A program made the position numbers and the translations under genes. From positions 37,134,077 through 37,198,076 of the forward strand of contig CM034600.1 of assembly GCA_020091685.1 (NCBI GenBank): 64,000 nucleotides of DNA, given 5' to 3'. Position 1 is the first letter of the stretch. Each line of letters starts with the position of its first letter. This document shows, piece after piece, positions 1-12,897 of this stretch. Source of the stretch: Lutjanus erythropterus. Lineage: Eukaryota > Chordata > Actinopteri > Lutjaniformes > Lutjanidae. The notes below the pieces were generated by a model. That model was given only the letters and a program-made list of their open reading frames with translations, was not told the DNA's origin and searched no databases.

Positions 1-125
1 TCTATTTTATCTTTATTTTATTAGTATTCTATTATCTCTCACCCCTTTTTCTACCTGTACTTTTTGAGCTGATGAATTTCCCCAGTGTGGGATCAATAAA
101 GTTTATTTTATTTTATCTTATCTTA
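1..125 (+). repeat. Retroelement 3' tail with AT-rich simple repeat
   Basis: The stretch contains a 'gaatttccccagtgtgggat' block followed by 'caataaagtttattttattt'. This is the usual 3' end of fish LINE/SINE-type retroposons (a stem-like GC block, then an AATAAA-like tail). The flanks are (TTTTA)n-like. Only the tail is inside the window, so the clade cannot be assigned. Confidence 0.5.
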
Positions 126-849
126 AAATGTTGACCTGTTGATGGTTCCTGAGGAGAAGTCAGAGAATCACCAAAGTCAGCAGCATGTGGCTCATGCCTG
201 TAACATGTCACAAAACACTTATTCAGAGAGAAAATGCACAAGGACAAAAGGAATAAAACGGAGAAAGAGAACAGAGGAGAGCAGGAGGGTTTGGCAGACT
301 CGGCTGACAGATATAGTGCCCGCTCTCCTGGGTGTGAGTGTGTGATGTGTCCTTCAAAGACAGACGATGATTAAACACGAGCCTGGTTCTAAATCTACGG
401 AGCGTCCAGGCCAACTGTACGCAGATGCAGCCGGTGATGATGTGCTTCAGATGAGAGGAAGGGGAAAAAAAGGAGAGCTTACATACGAGCTGCTGCTGCT
501 GCTGCTGCAGGCAGCTCCCTGGGAAAAAAGGGCAACTCCTACCACACAAAACACACAGACACTTTGTCTATCTTTGTCTGTCTTTCTGACTCAAGGCTCT
601 CTTCATGGCCCGCTCCTGTTGCCAAAAGTGATCAGACAGTGTGATCCTTCTGCTGCTTCGACACACACATTTCTACAGAAAGCCAATTATCCACACTGCC
701 TGCTCCAAACCAATCATGTGTGATCCACTACAACCCCCATATGTATGCAGCCTGTAGCTCGCATCCGAAAAAAACGGCCAATTTTCTAACTTAATTCTGC
801 TTTTGGATTTCTGTCAGAACCCTCTCAAGCCTGTGTCAACGCACGGTCA

Positions 850-882
<33 letters not shown>

Positions 883-1125
883 CCTCCACCCCTCTGTTTC
901 ATCAGACTCTCTGCCTCTGTAGCAGCAGCAGCAGAAGCAGCAGTCCTGCCGGTTGCCATGGCAACACTTCCTCCTGCCCTCAGTATGTGTATGTATGTGT
1001 GTGTGTGTGTAGTGTGTATAGTGTGTAGTGTGTGCAGGGCCAGTCTCACTACTTGAGTGAATCCACAGTGTGCATGTGTAACAGTGTGAATACACAATGA
1101 GTGAATGAATACATAAAACACACAT

Positions 1126-1179
<54 letters not shown>

Positions 1180-1430
1180 TCACTCACTCCCACCGGCTGA
1201 CACTCGCTCTTTCTTTGAGCAAACATGTTTGTGAAAGAGATGCACTGTTGTACGCTGCAGCCGTCGACACACACAGCGCAGAGGAAGAAGCAGCAACTCA
1301 CAACCGACAATTCTAAATCTTAAAATGACTGCTTTTGACATGAATTTAAATTGAATGGCTGACACAGACGAGGACGCGAGTGAGAGGGGAAGGTGGCAAA
1401 AATAAAGCCACATGTAGTGGGTAGAATATA
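126..1430. repeat. Gene-free stretch with CA/GT microsatellites
   Basis: I see no convincing coding sequence here. Long (CA)n tracts lie at about 852-880 and 1126-1175, with a GT-rich stretch at about 990-1035. Open frames crossing these tracts are repeat translations. A CTG/CAG run is present at about 491-510. If agap2 exon 2 lies left of the window, as inferred, this is agap2 intron. Confidence 0.6.
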
Positions 1431-1439
1431 TCTGTTTAA

Positions 1440-2900
1440 GTGTACTCTATATTTAGAATATCGTCAGTGCTTTACCTTGCTGTCAGACAGCCTTTTCCGG
1501 CGAGAAACCACCTTTCTACAAGCGAAATATGGCTCTCTTCAAACCAACCAAACCCCATAGGCGAAATCAGTAATTTAACCTCACAGAACACAGGAGTTGC
1601 TGGTCTACCATTGCCTCAACCTGTTACTTTTTGTGCGTTAATTTTGTGACTTTGGTGTAGCCAAACTTTCCTTTTAAACACCCAAGTCACACTTTTAACA
1701 CCATCAAACTAACAGATTGAGGCAGCAGTACAGCAGCAGCTCCTGTGTTCTGCGAGGTAAAATTATTGATTTTGCAATTGGAGTTTGGTTGATTTGGAGA
1801 GAGAAACATTTGGCTCTGATAAATGCTTTAAAACGACCACTTTTGACATGATGGAACTCAAGCTGAATTCCTGACAGAGACAAATACAAGAGTTAGACAC
1901 ACGGAAAAAAAAGCCGCATATAGTAGAAGAACAAGCAGCAGTTGGAATATATCAGTTCAAGTGTATGCAATATTAAGAATTTTTTTATTGCTTTACCTTG
2001 CCATAAGACAACCTTTTCAGAGAAATAACTGCCTTTTTATAAGTGAAATATCGCTCTCTCTCCAAACCAACTAAAGTTGGTTGTTGGTCTACCACTGCCT
2101 CACCCTGTTGCTGGTCTACCACTGTCTCGATCTGTTAGATTGTGTGTATTAAAGTGTGACTTCTTTGTTTTAAAAGGATAGTTGGGATTCACCAAAGTCA
2201 CAAAATAACACAAAACAACGACCAGGTAGAGACAGTGGTAGACCAGCAACTCCTGAGAGTTCAAATTATTGATTTCGCCTATGGAGTTTTGTTGGTTTGG
2301 AGAAAGTGATATTTGTCTCAGATAAATACCTTAAAATGACGGCTTCTGGCAGTGAGTGGAATTTATCAGTTTAAGTGTGTGCTATATTTAGAATATTTTG
2401 ACTGCTTAACCTCTTCTGACCTTTTCACATGCAAAATAGGGCTTTCTACAAACCAACTAAACTCCATAAGTAAAATCAGTAATTTTATCTCACATTACAC
2501 AGGAGTTGCTGGTCTACCACTGCCTCTGTCTGTTAGTTTGTTTGTAATACTGTGTGACATTGGTGAATCCAAACTATCCTTTTAAAACAAGGAAGTCACA
2601 CTTTAACACCATCAAACTAACAGCAGTGGACCAGCAACTCCTGCACTATGCAGGGTAAAATTACTGATTTTGTCTGTGGAGTTTGGTTGGTTTGGAAATT
2701 GTTGTATTTGGCTCAGATAAATGCCTTAAAATGACTGCTTTTGAGATGATGGAATTCAAATTGAATTCCCAACAGAGACAAAGACAAAGAGTTAGAGGGG
2801 ACAGTGAAAAAAAAGGAAGCCACATATAGTGGTAGAACATGCAGTGGGTGGAATATCAAAGCCCGGATTAGAAATGTTCTTGATTGGCTGTGGATCCACA
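1440..2900. repeat. Cluster of degenerate inverted-repeat (MITE-like) units, family A
   Basis: At least three units repeat the motif 'gagttgctggtctaccactg', 'cctcaacctgttagttt' and 'gactttggtgaatccaaact', each facing an inverted counterpart ('accatcaaactaacag', 'ccagcaactcctg'). The same unit recurs at 3479-4281, 24684-25922 and 34200-34870. The arms face each other around a short centre near 'tccttttaaacaccaaagtcaca', so the units are internally palindromic. No coding capacity is seen. The cluster looks like several nested or decayed copies of one non-autonomous element. Confidence 0.6.
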
Positions 2901-3478
2901 CTTCCCATTTTGACGTGGGTGAACAAATATCGCCTCATGTCTTTTCCTTCTCTTCCAACGGCTTCAGCTTCACGGAAAATAAAGCTGAGGCAAAAACCAA
3001 CTGGAGCGGTGCGTCTGTGATCCTGCCACCAGCTCCTCTCCCCTTCGGCTTCATTATGAGATTTAAACCCATGCTGGGAAACGCTGCTTAAGTGTGTGGG
3101 GTGCGTGTGTGTGTGTGTGTGAGTGCAGAGATTACCCCTCCAGCGGTGTGAAATCTGCCCGCACTCTGAGGGGAATTAGATTAAGACTGTCCAAGACGAT
3201 TCTATTGTCAGTCCTCACATCAAAGAACTTCATCTGTCATCAATTTGTAGTTGCACATGGCTTCGGGAAAATGTCTCTCGGGCACGTGATGGTTTTATAA
3301 GCTGTAAATGCATTCTGTGTGAGGTTCTGTGAAAAGATCAACCCCACCCAACCCCACCCACACTCAATCTAAATGCCTGTGCACACATGAGAGGGCGACA
3401 CTCTGATAATTGTCTGGCAAGAAACTGAAGACAGGAGCATGTGTGATAATGTTCTGTTGTCATGGATGTAGTCAACAC

Positions 3479-4281
3479 TAAAGGGATAGTTCGGATTATT
3501 GAAGTGGGGTTGTATGAGGTACTTAGGATAGTCAGTGCCACAGATACAGTAGGTGGATGTACGCCCCCGGTTTGCAGAAGCAGTGTCGGTGTAGGAAGCT
3601 TAGAAATGAACTGCTGTGCAACAAAGGATAATTTAGCCACTTAAAAAAGGTCCACCTGAAAAAATAAATATCAGTCTAAGAGTGTGCTGTATTCATAATA
3701 TTTTTATCACTTTACTTTGCTGTCAAACAGCCTTTTCTGATGGGAAATTGCCTTTTTACGAGCAATATATCACTTTCTCCAAATAAACCCCATAGGCAAA
3801 ATCAGCAGTTTTACCTTGCAGGACACAGGAGTTGCTGGTCTGTCGCTGCTTCAATCTGTGTTGTTGTGTGACTTTGGTGAATGCAAACTATTCTTTTAAG
3901 ACACCAAAGTCACACAATAACACCATTGAACTATGAGATTGAGGCAGCAGTAGACCAACAGCTCCTGTGTTCTGTGAGGTAAAATGGATGATTTTGCCTA
4001 TGGGGTTTGGTGGGTTTGGAGAAAGCGGTATTTGGCTCATGTAACAGTGATTTTCCTGTCAGAAAAGGCTGTTTGGTGGCAAAGTAAAGTGCTGACAATC
4101 TTCTAAACATAGCATACACTTAAACTGATGTTGATCTTTTTATGTGGACCTTTTGTCAGTGGCTAAAATACCTTGATGCTAACGCCATCCACAGCAGCTC
4201 AGTGCATGGCATCAGTGCTGGTGCACCTCTCTGCTTCACCTCACACAACCCCACATTAAATAATCCAAACTATCCCTTTAA
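3479..4281. mobile_element. Complete family A MITE-like element, about 0.8 kb
   Basis: The left end reads 'ttaaagggatagttcgg'-like sequence (taaagggatagttcggattattgaag is cut here to its key part) and the right end reads 'ataatccaaactatccctttaa'-like sequence; they are inverted with respect to each other. The right end also carries the inverted 'caaccccac' that faces 'gtggggttgt' at the left. Internally it holds the 'gttgctggtct' palindromic core. No transposase frame is seen, so it is probably non-autonomous. Superfamily cannot be told from these ends alone; insertion near TTAA or TA is likely. Confidence 0.65.
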
Positions 4282-4342
4282 GGATGGATTTAGAGCTGAA
4301 GAGGTGACAGTGGCATTATGGTGTGCGTTTGTAACCTCCTAC

Positions 4343-5492
4343 CTTCCTCCTCACTGGAGTCTCTCTGTATATAGACAGGAGGTGCTGTGGAGGACGACCC
4401 CGCTGCCCCTGAGCTGCTCTTTGTGAAAATGCCACTGATGAACTTGAGCATCTTCCTGTCTTTAGCGGAGCCTCGTTGGCCCTGCTGCGCCTGCTGGGCC
4501 TCCCTGGCCAGCCCCAGGTCTTCAGAGAGGCTGTTCAGGTCGCTGTTATCCAGCGTGCGGCTTTTACCTTTGCGTGCAGGTTTGGTGGAGGCCTGGGTGG
4601 CAGGCGCAGGCAGGGAGGCCGATCCCGTCTTTAGTCTCTCCTTCCTGGGGATATCTCTCATCACTGCAGCCATGCTGCCTCCAATCTCTAGAGGTATTCC
4701 AGGTTGACCTTCATCCCGCATGTCCCTCCATCCGTCGGGCCTGCTCGCCTCGGCCCACGAGGCCCTGCAGGGGCCAGGTGAGCGTGTGGGCATGCGACAG
4801 TCCTTGCGGTCCAGGCTCTGCGCCGAGGTAGGGCTGCGCTCTCGACCCTCTCTGGAATCGCGACCGCGGGTGGCAGCGCTGCTGTGAGACTTGAGCAGGC
4901 TCACAGGACGCTGTCCCACCGGGCGGATGGGGAGGCTGGTCCTGGTTGGGGTGCGGCTGGGCTCCATCACCTCCGTAGGTGGTGTCGTGGTCAGCGATGG
5001 GGACGTGCATTGCTTTGCCTCGGGCGTGGAAAGTGTCTTCTCAACTCGTGTTAAATTGATCTCTGCAGACTTTGTCTTCTGAGCTGACGCTCTCTCAGCA
5101 GGTAGGGGGATTGAGAGGTTGCATGGTGGCTTTTCACCCCCTAAACTCGGGACATCAGCAGTGGAGGGTGGTGGTTTATCCTTCAGAGGACTGACGGGTT
5201 TCCTCCCTCCATCTTTGACTTCACCACTTATCTCAGCCTTTTTCAAAATAGCAGCATCCTCACCCCTTTGTGGTTGTCCCAGATCCACTCCTGCTCCATT
5301 CTCCGCCCGGGCAGGAGCTTCACCTCCAGCCTCCACTCTCTGTGCGGCCTCCTCTCTCGGCCTGGCCTCCACCTCCTTCCCCTGGGCGCTGTTCTTGGCC
5401 TCCCCTCCATTCTCCTCCACAGCCTCTACCTTGACCAGGGTGAGGGAGATGAGGTAGGTGGTGCGTTGCTGCAGGGCGCCGCCTCCGCTCAT
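4343..5492 (-). CDS. agap2: agap2, first coding exon of the long (PIKE-L-type) isoform
   Basis: This exon encodes the N-terminal 383 residues of a GTPase/Arf-GAP that enhances PI3K and Akt signalling. The start (CAT at 5490-5492) gives MSGGGALQQRTTYLISLTLV, which closely matches the mammalian AGAP2-L/PIKE-L N-terminus. The frame is open for another 33 codons upstream, but that part shows no family similarity. The middle is a low-complexity Pro/Ser/Glu/Arg region. Two more family blocks follow: RKGKSRTLDNSDLN at residues 307-320 and DRKMLKFISGIFTKS at 345-359. The exon ends at GAAG|GTAGGA, so the intron starts at 4342 in phase 1. The GTPase, PH, Arf-GAP and ankyrin parts are not in the window and must lie left of position 1. 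The neighbour order agap2-tspan31-marchf9 supports agap2 over agap1. Confidence 0.92.
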
Positions 5493-6960
5493 GTGGTCAG
5501 GCTTCAGTAGACACACTTCAGCAGATGAATGAAACCAGACAGAGCGACATGAACGACTGACAGTCCGACAGCGTGTTGGGACGTGAAACAATCTGTGACA
5601 AAAAACTTACACGGAGGGAGATTAAGTTTCTCCTCGGAACCATCCATCCCCCAAATCCCTATTTCTTTGTTTCGGATTTTAATGTCAGTCACGGATTTCT
5701 TCTTCTCTGACTGCAATTTTCATTTCTCTGGCACATAGAAAAAAGGAAATCCACTCTTCCTGACAACCTTCAGCAGACTGTCAGTGCAGTCCAATCAGCT
5801 CTTTTGTCCCTAGAAAACACCCAATTAAAATCTACCCACTGAATATGTATGCAGCCACTGAGCCAAATAAATCTTCATTATGGTGTCTGATGCCTCATTC
5901 CTGATGGTAATTATTTACTTGACCTTATTTTTATGTGCAGCAGCTCCATCTCATATGTCTCTCAGTCCATCCTCTTGATTCAAATCAGAATAACAACTGG
6001 CCCGCATCATACGTCATCAAGAATGTGATCAACAGCAGCTGCTGTAACCTGAAAAGGTAAAAGTCTTTAAAAATTCATGAGTGTCACCCTAAAGCAGCGT
6101 GACACCGTGCACCATCCAGTCCAGATCATGGGCTCTCATTGTGAGCCACACATGTGTGTTGACAGCAGCATCCATTCAGAGTGTGCGGCGGCGGTGGCGG
6201 GAGGAAGGCAGGCAGCCTCACGGAGACACACAGGAAGGACACTGATGAGGGCTGAAGGGGATCAGGAGGAGAAGCCAGCAGAAGAAGCCCGGGCGGATAT
6301 CTGGAGATGCATGACCGAGTCAGGGCGCGTCCGGCCATCACGCCCCTCTCGCTGTCTCCCGGGCAGCCTGCGTCCTCTGAGCGCATCAGGCGTTGAGCAT
6401 GACAACACGGAGGAGGTGCTCCAGCAGCTCGCCGACCGCCTCTGAACCGAAGCCTTTCCCGATGGAAACGCCGTCCGTCGCACAGCACAGGTTCAACGAG
6501 TCCAATCACACACACATACACATGCACACACCCTCACACCCTCTCACACTCTGCGTTTCTCTCCCGCACAAACGCACCGATAGGAATCTCCTCCCTCTAC
6601 ATGCCCCTCCTTGTTCCAATGGACGATCCATACAATGCAGAACCGCTTTTCCCTCCTTTATTTTCTCTCCGCTTCTCCTGCCTGCTGCTCCTCTCAGACT
6701 GTGCAGGGTCCCTGCTCTGCTCTTTATTGCTCATCCCTCCCATCCCCATCCCCATCCCCTCCCCTCCATCTTTCTCCCTGCGTGCCGGAGAGGAGGAGGA
6801 GGAGGAGGAGGAGGGGGAGGCAGCGAGTAACGGCTGGTGGTAAAAGCAGCAGCAGTGCACGCACACACACACACACACGCACAAGCCGGACCTGCTAAAT
6901 GAGGGGAGACCGCGGGAGGAAAGATCAGCGGCAGGGAGACGGAAGAAGAAGAGGAAGAAG
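5493..6960 (-). promoter_or_regulatory. Candidate 5' leader/promoter region of agap2 long isoform
   Basis: Directly upstream of the long agap2 exon, composition becomes richer in G+C and CpG at about 6180-6480 (gcggcggtggcggg and similar) and purine-rich up to about 6960. The frames open here, including a minus-strand frame at 6126-6527, have proline/cysteine-rich translations with no recognisable domain, so I treat it as non-coding. No TATA box or transcription start can be fixed. Confidence 0.3.
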
Positions 6961-7111
6961 GGAGGGTTAGTTAGGAGTGACACACACACACAGGGAAAAA
7001 AAGATGGATGCATGTTTGTGGAGGAAAAAAGACACTTGTGCGAGGTGTCTCATTTATACAGCTGCCAGAATAGTGTCATCAAGATCATCCATCTGTCTTC
7101 AGCTGTCTATT

Positions 7112-7146
<35 letters not shown>

Positions 7147-7280
7147 CTCCGTGTGGCTCCTCCTCAGTAGGAGGCTTGGCTTGTTTGTTGCTAAGGTGTT
7201 ACAATCTTCCTGGCTCTGGTGGCACAATCATCTCCTCCATGTCCTTCCTCCTCCTCCTCCTCCTCCTCCTCCTGTGGTAC
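6780..7280. repeat. Cluster of microsatellites: GGA, CA, GT and CTC
   Basis: Simple tracts include (GGA)n at about 6791-6815, (CA)n at about 6861-6880, (GT)n at 7114-7145 and (CTC)n at about 7244-7273. Overlapping open frames translate to poly-Glu, poly-Leu or Cys-Val runs and are not genes. Confidence 0.75.
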
Positions 7281-7679
7281 ATTCTGTATCCCAATCGCTC
7301 CCAGAATCTCTGTATCAAGATGGTGTTTCTCTGTGTGAGTGGTTCATTGTGTGTGTGAGAGTGTGTGTGTCTGTGTGTGCACATGTGAGTGAAAGAGATT
7401 TCCTGTGAGTGTATTGATCTGTAGTCTATTGCCTACTACGGCCTGTGTTCATTAGCAGAAGTGGGTAAGCTCTGGGCTCACAGCGTGAAGCGAGCAGTGG
7501 CGTGAGAGGACAACAGCATATTGGACATCAATAGTTGGACCACAGAATGCAAAAACATTAAACATGCACACTATTATTTACTACTAACCATTAAAATGTA
7601 GAATGGCCATTTTTCCATATGAGGAAGGATGTGAAAAAAAGGTTTTGTGCCTTTAAAAATGTGTTTGGGCGCCCATGGA

Positions 7680-7990
7680 GAAAATATAGCTGCACAGTTA
7701 ATCAAATTTTTATCAGAATCGCAATATGTCTGTCTGTGGTTTTCAAATCGCAGGAGGTGCAATATTTGTTAAAGGCAAAGTGTCAAAAAACTTAATTAAT
7801 GAATGAATGTCACTGAGGCAGAGATGTCCTGTCCTACACAGACTGAAATAAAATCATTGGTACAGATTCCTTCAAAAAAATTATGCTTTTTTAATCAAAA
7901 TAAGAATAATGATGTAAAAATCATCATTACCTCTAATAATAATCACTCAAAATAATCGCAATTTGATATTTTTCCAAACCACTGCAGTCC
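7680..7990. repeat. Dispersed repeat with 'aatcgcaatatg' motif
   Basis: It contains 'agaatcgcaatatg' followed by 'caaatcgcaggaggtgcaat'-type sequence. A related stretch lies at 45150-45400 ('aattgcaattgcaatagaat', 'cgcaatatgg'). It is AT-rich and non-coding. The element class is unknown. Confidence 0.45.
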
Positions 7991-7999
7991 TAGCATGTA

Positions 8000-8730
8000 T
8001 TTTTTAGTCTCACACCTCAAGGATGGTTTAAGATGGATGAATATTTATTAAATATACTGCAGGTAGCTGCTAAAAAGGCAACTGTAAATGGATGGATGAC
8101 ATTATAATAGATATTTACAAAATGGAGAAGACAACAACATATGTTAACCATAAACTGGGAAAAATGCATTGACTCTGTAAGACCCTGTAGGCCAGACTTT
8201 ATATTTACAAGTCTATGTTTTTTATTTCATGGCAAGAAAAAGATCATCCCCTAACTGTACACAGTTCACTGCTTTTTTTTCCAAAACAGACAGCAGCTGA
8301 AGATGTGAGAAGTTGCCATGATTGCTCAGCGTCGTTCATACAAGGAGGAGCCAATCACATCCCTTCAATACTACAAATTTCATTGTTAATTTTAAGAGTG
8401 AAGTATGTAACAACCAGCATGTAAAAGTGAGTACTGATAATAGTCCAAATAGCAATGTAGTGGTTGCACAGCAGACATTTTGACTTGTCAGACCAGGAAA
8501 AACATAGGTGTCCCGGTCACAGTGACAGCGAAATGGTATGAACAATGGACGGACCTCCCCTGAGTGGAATGCAGCAGTCATTAATACACCTGTGAGTTTT
8601 TTGAGTATGACGTGTCAAAAAGTGTCTGCTGTGCAACCAGTCCACAGACAGTCCTACCCAGACTCAAAGCTCAGGCAGGATGCAGGAACACTGAAACTAC
8701 ACATTAGAATTTGACAATAAAGAGCAAGGA
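8000..8730. other. Non-coding intron sequence, no feature recognised
   Basis: AT-rich sequence inside the inferred agap2 intron between its two alternative first exons. Open frames of 69-81 codons show no similarity I recognise. Nothing else can be supported. Confidence 0.4.
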
Positions 8731-9120
8731 CAAGTCCTGTCTATCAACTGTCTATCAATGTAAAGTTAAAATAAAAACTCACGGCTCTGAAAAGACACAC
8801 TCTGGACTTGGAGTTCAGTGACTGTCTGTCTGCCAAACTCCATTAATATTTTGATCAATTTAACCGTCCGTGCACAATCTACTCCTTCTAAAAGATTTTT
8901 TAATGATTTCTTATGACTCGTAAACAGACACAAACTCATTCGGCATTAATTTTAACTCCATGTAAGGTGAATAAATGTGAAACGGGCAAACGAAAAAAAG
9001 AGTCAGCACATGAAGGACGCAGTGGCTGTAGTGTAGAGAAGTGACTATTTTAACTAATGACATATCATGGTAATTTTTATGATTTATTACAGTAAATATA
9101 TTACAGATTTCTCCTTTAAA
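8730..9120 (+). repeat. Family B dispersed repeat, copy 1
   Basis: The shared features are 'acactctggacttggagtt', 'ctgccaaactccattaatat', 'ctccttctaaaagatt' and the right end 'acagatttctcctttaaa'. The same ordered blocks recur at about 40470-40910 (same orientation) and 60532-60950 (opposite orientation). It is non-coding. The next element (family C) begins inside the terminal TTTAAA. Confidence 0.65.
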
Positions 9121-9503
9121 GGGATAGTTGAAAACTCAGTCATTATCTACTCACCCTCATGCAGACTGAGTGTCGGGTTTAGTTTTTCAGTTCACAAAAC
9201 TCTGCTGGAGTTTCACAGGAAAACAGAGTTGCAGAATCTCCCAAATAATGGAAATGAATGGAGACCAGTTTTCAAATACACCATGTTTTTAGCCTGAATC
9301 CTCATTGTAGATCTTTAGCGTGGAGCCACGTTCATTTGCACACCGGGATTACACCAGACGAGCAGAATGGAGACATTTTATGTTATTATTCTGTTGTTTT
9401 GTTACGCTTGAAAACTGGTCACCTTTCACTTCCGACCCTCACTTGGCATGAGGATGAGTAATTAATGACTTGAATTTTCATTTTTGGGTGAACTATCCCT
9501 TTT
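9115..9503. mobile_element. Family C MITE-like element, copy 1
   Basis: The left end is 'tttaaagggatagttgaaaa' and the right end 'ttttgggtgaactatccctt', which are inverted. The interior matches the copy at 37034-37306 ('caccagacgagcagaatgga', 'tttgaaaactggtcacc', 'ggagattctgcaacgctgtt' or its inverse). It has no coding capacity. Confidence 0.7.
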
Positions 9504-11340
9504 TGGTAGTGGTAATCCTGATCATTGCAAGTGAACGTGTGCATTTGAAATAGCATTATATTTTATGTATGCATCTGCCATCAGCCATCATGATAACAGT
9601 AGGCTTGATAACATTTTAATTCCATTACAAGAGATACTTTCTGCAATTAGGTGGCAAAAAAGAAAATATTGGCAATTGCCCAAACTAAGCTGGACACTAT
9701 CAGCATATCAGATATCAGCAAAAATCTGTATGTAAGACAAAGAAAAGCAGGAAATTCCTCACATTTCAGAAGCTATAACCATAAAATGTTTTTTTTTTTC
9801 TTGAAAATGTACTTAAAAGATTAACTGATAGTTGCAGGTTCATTTCCTTTCAATCTGATCGATAAATAAACAGGCAAAAGTACAAGAGGAGCTGCTGGAA
9901 TTTTGCTGCATGCAGCAACAAAATCCCTGCAGCCGACACGATTACACACCCATCACCTGAATTATTACCCGGTGTAATTTTGTGTTAATTACTCTCTGAT
10001 TAAAAAAAAAAAAGATACCCTTGATGTGAAATCAGAGGATGCTTCTACCCACAGTGCACCACTCTCAGCCTCCCACCATCATCTCATAATACACGATCTG
10101 ACTGTCCACCTGCTCAGCCCGCTCCCCCTCCCTCCCGCAGTCAGTGAGAGGGCAATAACTACCCTCACTGAATACAAAAGACCTCTGACAACCAGCCGCC
10201 TTTGGTTCAAGGGGAAAAAAACGCACAACCTGAGAGCAACGGCGAGCGACCGCAGCCTCTAAAAACACAGAAAAAGAAGAAGGGGAGTCATGAATTTAAA
10301 AAACGGCTCACGGAGGAATCTGCTTTTTAAAAAACCCACACACACTCGCAGGGGAGTGACGTTGCGTGTGTGTAAAATCCATTTTTAACAAGTGTGAGGA
10401 CATGACATGTGAGCTGAGGTGCACGTCAGGTTGCTGCAGTTGGAAGCGCTGCACAGTGAATCTAATTATTTTGAAATAGACACCCACATAAAACGCAGGA
10501 AATCAGGTTGTCTTCAGTTCAGGCAGACACTTTTTAGAAAACACTCTTTTCTCTCTGTGTGAAGAGACTCACATGCATGCAGACAAAGCACGCACACACA
10601 CACTGACACCCATGGGCAGGCGCTGTCAGATGGACACTGGCCAAGGGCAGTGGTCATGCTGGGTGATTTTTCATTTCTCCTTCACTGTGAGCTGTCCTCT
10701 CCATCTTTTCCCCCCTCAGTCTCTCCCCTCTGTTGCCATGCTGCAGTGAACACCAGTCAAATTCATATTTAAATGTCTTCATTTAGCTCCACCTCACCCC
10801 TTCTTTCTCCCTCGTCCACTGTTTTCTTTTTTTTTCCTCCCATCCTCTCCTAAAACAAATCACAACATTTCTGAAAAAGCACTTTTTTTGTTTCCATTAA
10901 AAACACATTTTTGTCATTAACAAAATGCAAATATTTTACAAAACTGTATGTCTTTTTGAGGGGGTTATTTTTGTATTTTCACTATGCTGGAAAATATATT
11001 TAAAAAGATCAGACTCTTGTTTATTAAACCTTCCCTCCAAGAAATTATTTTTTTTTATTAAACAGCATTTTTTGTAACTGAGGACTTGAATTTTGTCATC
11101 AGACACATAAAAAGTCACAGTATTATAATATAAAACATATAGGAAATATTTAATAATGTGCCATGGAATGTTTTTGTTCATGTAAACTCATTTTATTATT
11201 TTTTATTAACATATATTTAATGGATATAACAGGAAGAACAAGTGACTGGGTCACCCAAATAGACACTGATATATCTTTATTTATGTATTTTACCTCATTA
11301 AATTGATTGAGAGTTGTGTTCCCGTACCTCCACGTAAACT
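9504..11340. other. Non-coding intron sequence, no gene seen
   Basis: This is AT-rich sequence with poly-A/T tracts at about 9787-9799 and 10000-10014. A pyrimidine-rich, moderately GC patch is present at about 10040-10270. No exon with plausible splice sites and family similarity was recognised. Confidence 0.4.
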
Positions 11341-12150
11341 TTTCCTAAACAGAACAAAATTCCTTAGGGTAGAGCTAACCCTTTTTATGCCTGATTAAAT
11401 CATTTTAAACATGACATTTTAAAACAAATATGATTATAATATCACATTTTTACACCTGTGTTATCAGCAGGTATTGTTAGTTTTAGATTTCAAATGATTT
11501 TAACACATTTTTAAATTGTTTGAAATTGTGATTTTTTGTCTTGGACAGGAGTGTTTTATGGCAGAGCAAGTTTAGAAATTTAGAAATAAAAAGCAAACAA
11601 AAACATTTCAGAAATTACATATATTTCTCATATATAGATCTTTAAAGAAGACATTTCCACAAAAGAATTAGAACTATTTTTGTTTGTTTGTTTGTTTGTT
11701 TGTTTCTTTGTTTGGTAGGACATGATTTGTCATGATTACTTTGCTGTGCATTGGACACAAACTCAGAATTTTTCACTTTGAATTGGTCATTAATACCCCT
11801 GATGAAAATGGCGAGCTGAGAATCGTCAGTTTTTTCTGTGTTTTCATCAAATGACACAGATTATGCAGTGAAATCTTGAGCTTTGTCTCAGAGCTGATCA
11901 TAAATGTCTCTCAGTAACTTTCTAATCTGCTTTGCTGCTGTGTGACAGCAGAGAAATATTCTTGAACAAGTTTTTCTTTTCTACTCATAGCATATTATTA
12001 TTATATTATTCTCTCTGATGTCTACATTTAATTAAAAAAAAAGAGTTTGATCCTTTAAAATATATTTTTCTGTATAATCGAAGAGTACAAATCAAAAACC
12101 CCTCAAAATACAGCTGCTGTCGCAGTTTTTAAGAATGAGGGATAAGCAAT
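11340..12150. repeat. Dispersed repeat related to 53690-54310, parts in opposite orientation
   Basis: Bases 11345-11660 carry 'gggtagagctaacccttttt', 'atgcctgattaaatcatttt' and 'tttttacacctgtgttatca', the inverse of 53690-53910. Bases 11990-12150 ('tttaaaatatatttttctgt', 'cccctcaaaatacagctg') match 54140-54310 in the same orientation. A (TTTG)n tract lies at 11681-11705. The family is unknown. Confidence 0.5.
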
Positions 12151-12897
12151 CTGTTGTCATGCTGCAGTAAACATTTTTTTTTTTTTTTCCTCTCATCCTC
12201 TCTCTGGCACACAGCTTCAGTCGACCACGTCCCACTCGCTTATTAAGTCCAAAAGAGAGGTGGCTCTCTTTTTAGCACCAGTGAACTCTACACATTCACA
12301 GATCCAGGTCCCACAGAGGAAACTCTGCTGCCTTTGATCCTCACTACGCCGTCGACACTCCAGCAGCCTAATTATACACATAAAAAAAAAAAAGAAAGAA
12401 AGAAAAACCTTCGACTGAATGTTTTTACACATGGAGGCAGAGGGGAGGATGCCTTTCAGAGTGTTTCAAGATCAGCCAGATCCTAAAAAGACCTCAAAGC
12501 TCAAAATCCATCGGGGAGCTGACTGACCTTCAATTCACAGACAAACGGGAATGAGAGGAACCTGCTAATGAATAAACAGATTAAATCAGAAGATAAGATT
12601 GTTTTATCATGAGGTTATTCCAACCAGTCTGACCTTTATACCACTACACCACAGAGGGAAATCTTTTGTACTAATTACCTCACTACATTTATTTATTTAC
12701 CACTGATTTTCCTGTCCAAAACAAACAATCAACTTACTAAATATGATGTATTATCATAGATTATTGTTAAATACTTGATTCTGGTTGATCAGTTACACCT
12801 TTATAAGGTCTGTTATTTCTGTATAACTGACCGTTGCTTTGGACACTTAAAGAAATCAGGTACAGTAATAAGCAGAATAACATACAGTGAGCCGGTT

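Noticed and set aside
825-1316. Open frames of 71-116 codons on both strands
   Set aside because: They are translations of CA/GT microsatellites (Cys-Val and Thr-His runs).
4387-5510. Plus-strand frames of 60-112 codons opposite agap2 exon
   Set aside because: They are antisense shadows of the agap2 long first exon, whose minus-strand product matches a known family.
5493-5591. Upstream ATG at 5591 extending agap2 by 33 codons
   Set aside because: The added residues show no similarity to AGAP2, while the inner start aligns with the mammalian N-terminus.
6077-6527. GC-rich frames of 122 and 133 codons
   Set aside because: No domain, low-complexity Pro/Cys composition and position in the probable agap2 leader; treated as non-coding.
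9067-9461. Two plus-strand frames of 67-76 codons
   Set aside because: Both lie in the family B/C repeats at 8730-9503 and have no recognised motif.
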